Position numbers and translations under genes: made by a program. From assembly GCA_001795115.1 (NCBI GenBank), contig MGNI01000216.1:34418-40586 (forward strand): a stretch of 6,169 bases of DNA, read 5' to 3'. Below are positions 5,335 through 6,169 of the stretch, one piece after another; the first letter of the stretch is position 1, and each line of letters begins with the position of its first letter. Below the pieces are notes generated by a model that saw nothing but the letters and a program-made list of their open reading frames with translations, ran no database searches and was not told the origin of the DNA. This stretch comes from Chloroflexi bacterium RBG_16_48_8. GTDB taxonomy: Bacteria > Chloroflexota > Anaerolineae > Anaerolineales > E44-bin32.

Positions 5335-5376
5335 CATCATCGCCGAAGGAAACCTTTCGAGGCCGAGAGACCAATA
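5317..5376. promoter_or_regulatory. Inverted repeat bracketing the -10 and transcription start
   Basis: TATTGGTC (5317-5324), inside the promoter spacer, and GACCAATA (5369-5376), in the transcribed leader, are perfect 8-base inverted copies whose starts are 52 bases apart. Because the left arm is upstream of the expected transcription start, they cannot pair in the mRNA. They look like two DNA half-sites, perhaps for a looping or dimeric regulator. Confidence 0.35.
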
Positions 5377-5403
5377 CACACTGTAAAAATATCCGAATCA
5401 GAC

Positions 5404-6169
5404 ATGTCTAAATTAGAAGTCTATCTGCTTGGACAATTCAATGTCCTGAAGGATCATAAAGCTGCCGAGATTCCCTCTCGCCCGGCGCAATCCCTTTTGG
5501 CCTATCTCATAATGTCCGCAGGCACAGCTCACCGCAGAGAGCAGCTAGCGGGTCTTCTATGGCCAGAAGCCAACGAGTCCAACGCCAGGAGCAACTTGCG
5601 GCACGCTTTATGGCGACTTGGGCAAACTGTTGGAAAGGAATATTTCCTCACGGATAAAATTTCGGTAGCTTTCAATGCCCATTCAGATTATTGGATGGAT
5701 GCAGCTATTTTCGAAGGGGAGGATGAGAAAGGGGGAACAACGCAAGATCTTCTCGAAGTTGTCTCGATGTACGGCGGTGAGCTTTTGCCCGGTTTCTATG
5801 ATGACTGGGTCATCTTGGGACGTGAACGATATCGAACCCTTTTTGAAAAGAAGATACAATTTCTCCTTGACCGCTTAATAGAGGAAGAACGTTGGACGGA
5901 TGTCCTGGAATGGGGGGAGCGATGGATCGCTATGGGGCACGCTCCGGAGCCAGCTTACCGCGCCCTCATGTTCGCTTATTGTGGTTTGGGCGATACAGCT
6001 AGGATGGCGTCCACCTATCAGCGATGCATCAAGGCTCTACGAGAGGAATTGGGGGTTGAGCCTTCCGAGGAGACGAAGGCTACTTATGAATATCTGGCCA
6101 AAGGGGGAAGACCGACAGTCCCACATTGGACGGCAGCAGCGCCTGTAGCTGATGTCGATGCCACCACGG
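5404..6169 (+). CDS. SARP/BTAD-family transcriptional activator, N-terminal part (3' partial)
   Basis: The frame runs from ATG 5404 past the right edge without a stop, giving 255 residues. Residues 1-95 match the winged-helix DNA-binding domain of SARP regulators: LEVYLLGQFNVL at the start, SRPAQSLLAYL (25-35), HRREQLAGLLWPE (43-55) and ARSNLRHALWRL (61-72). Residues about 96-232 are the bacterial transcriptional activation domain, built of TPR-like helices: YGGELLPGFYDDW (123-135), EPAYRALMFAYCGLGDTAR (182-200) and REELGVEPSEETKATYEYL (213-231). After this the sequence becomes a linker. In many relatives an ATPase or TPR region follows, but that part is outside the window. ATG 5404 is the first start codon in frame downstream of the promoter, and it places the conserved LLGxF at the expected position. 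No Shine-Dalgarno is visible in front of it. SARP proteins usually bind direct repeats at target promoters; the targets here are unknown. Confidence 0.88.
   Translation, partial: MSKLEVYLLGQFNVLKDHKAAEIPSRPAQSLLAYLIMSAGTAHRREQLAGLLWPEANESNARSNLRHALWRLGQTVGKEYFLTDKISVAFNAHSDYWMDAAIFEGEDEKGGTTQDLLEVVSMYGGELLPGFYDDWVILGRERYRTLFEKKIQFLLDRLIEEERWTDVLEWGERWIAMGHAPEPAYRALMFAYCGLGDTARMASTYQRCIKALREELGVEPSEETKATYEYLAKGGRPTVPHWTAAAPVADVDATT

Larger units (their letters stand above)
4848..5403. other. Long non-coding divergent intergenic region
   Basis: About 550 bases separate the minus-strand small gene from the plus-strand regulator. The open frames here give low-complexity or composition-odd translations without ribosome binding sites, so I see no gene. 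The region is unusually rich in inverted repeats: 4885-4898, 4911-4928, 5097-5171, 5201-5211 (GGTGAGTCACC), 5266-5278 (CTCTC-GAT-GAG plus AG) and 5317-5376. It could hold regulatory sites or a small RNA; the sequence alone does not settle which. Confidence 0.6.

Noticed and set aside
5051..5379. Two overlapping open frames on opposite strands (5051-5275 plus, 5155-5379 minus)
   Set aside because: Neither has a Shine-Dalgarno or protein-like composition, and the minus frame would cover the regulator's promoter.

Overview
The window looks like a piece of a bacterial chromosome of moderate G+C, probably from the Chloroflexota (Anaerolineae-like). This placement is inferred from two things: S-layer-homology (SLH) repeats carrying a C-x7-C cysteine pair fused to Ig-like, beta-helix and beta-propeller domains, and a neighbouring BTAD/SARP-type regulator. 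No rRNA, tRNA, CRISPR array, transposase or phage gene was seen.

Layout. (1) 2-2188, plus strand: the 3' part of a large cell-surface gene that begins left of the window. Its domain order is SLH, SLH, Ig-like, parallel beta-helix, Ig-like, broken SLH. The end of the gene is damaged. The second SLH copy is joined to the second Ig domain through a 4-base microhomology, and a net +2 lesion near 2081-2085 throws the last SLH repeat out of frame. The in-frame remainder of that repeat can still be read at 2086-2214. (2) 2211-2327: a third frame holds a half-dockerin (one perfect calcium loop), whose ATG overlaps the old SLH stop as ATGA. (3) 2328-2454: a regulatory gap with two tandem copies of AGTAC-N4-GTAC, a possible -10, and a 12-bp palindrome that contains the Shine-Dalgarno of the next gene. 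(4) 2455-4458, plus: an intact secreted beta-propeller protein with three C-terminal SLH repeats. (5) 4459-4661: a hairpin-rich gap between convergent genes, including a nested REP-like GGGGAGAGGG/CCCTCTCCCC structure. (6) 4662-4847, minus: a 61-residue tail-anchored membrane protein with a strong ribosome binding site. (7) 4848-5403: a non-coding divergent region of about 550 bases with several perfect inverted repeats and a good promoter for the last gene. (8) 5404 to the right edge, plus: the N-terminal 255 residues of a SARP/BTAD transcriptional activator, cut by the window end.

How the parts fit. The two large genes encode exported proteins that share the same SLH anchoring module, so both products are probably displayed on the cell envelope. 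One carries a carbohydrate-type beta-helix and the other a beta-propeller. The first looks like a modular gene assembled by domain shuffling and now decaying at its 3' end; the second keeps the complete three-repeat anchor. The SARP gene is a plausible local regulator, but nothing in the sequence proves that it controls the surface genes. I found no convincing complete undescribed system. The most unusual part is the mosaic, decaying surface gene with its overlapping dockerin remnant.
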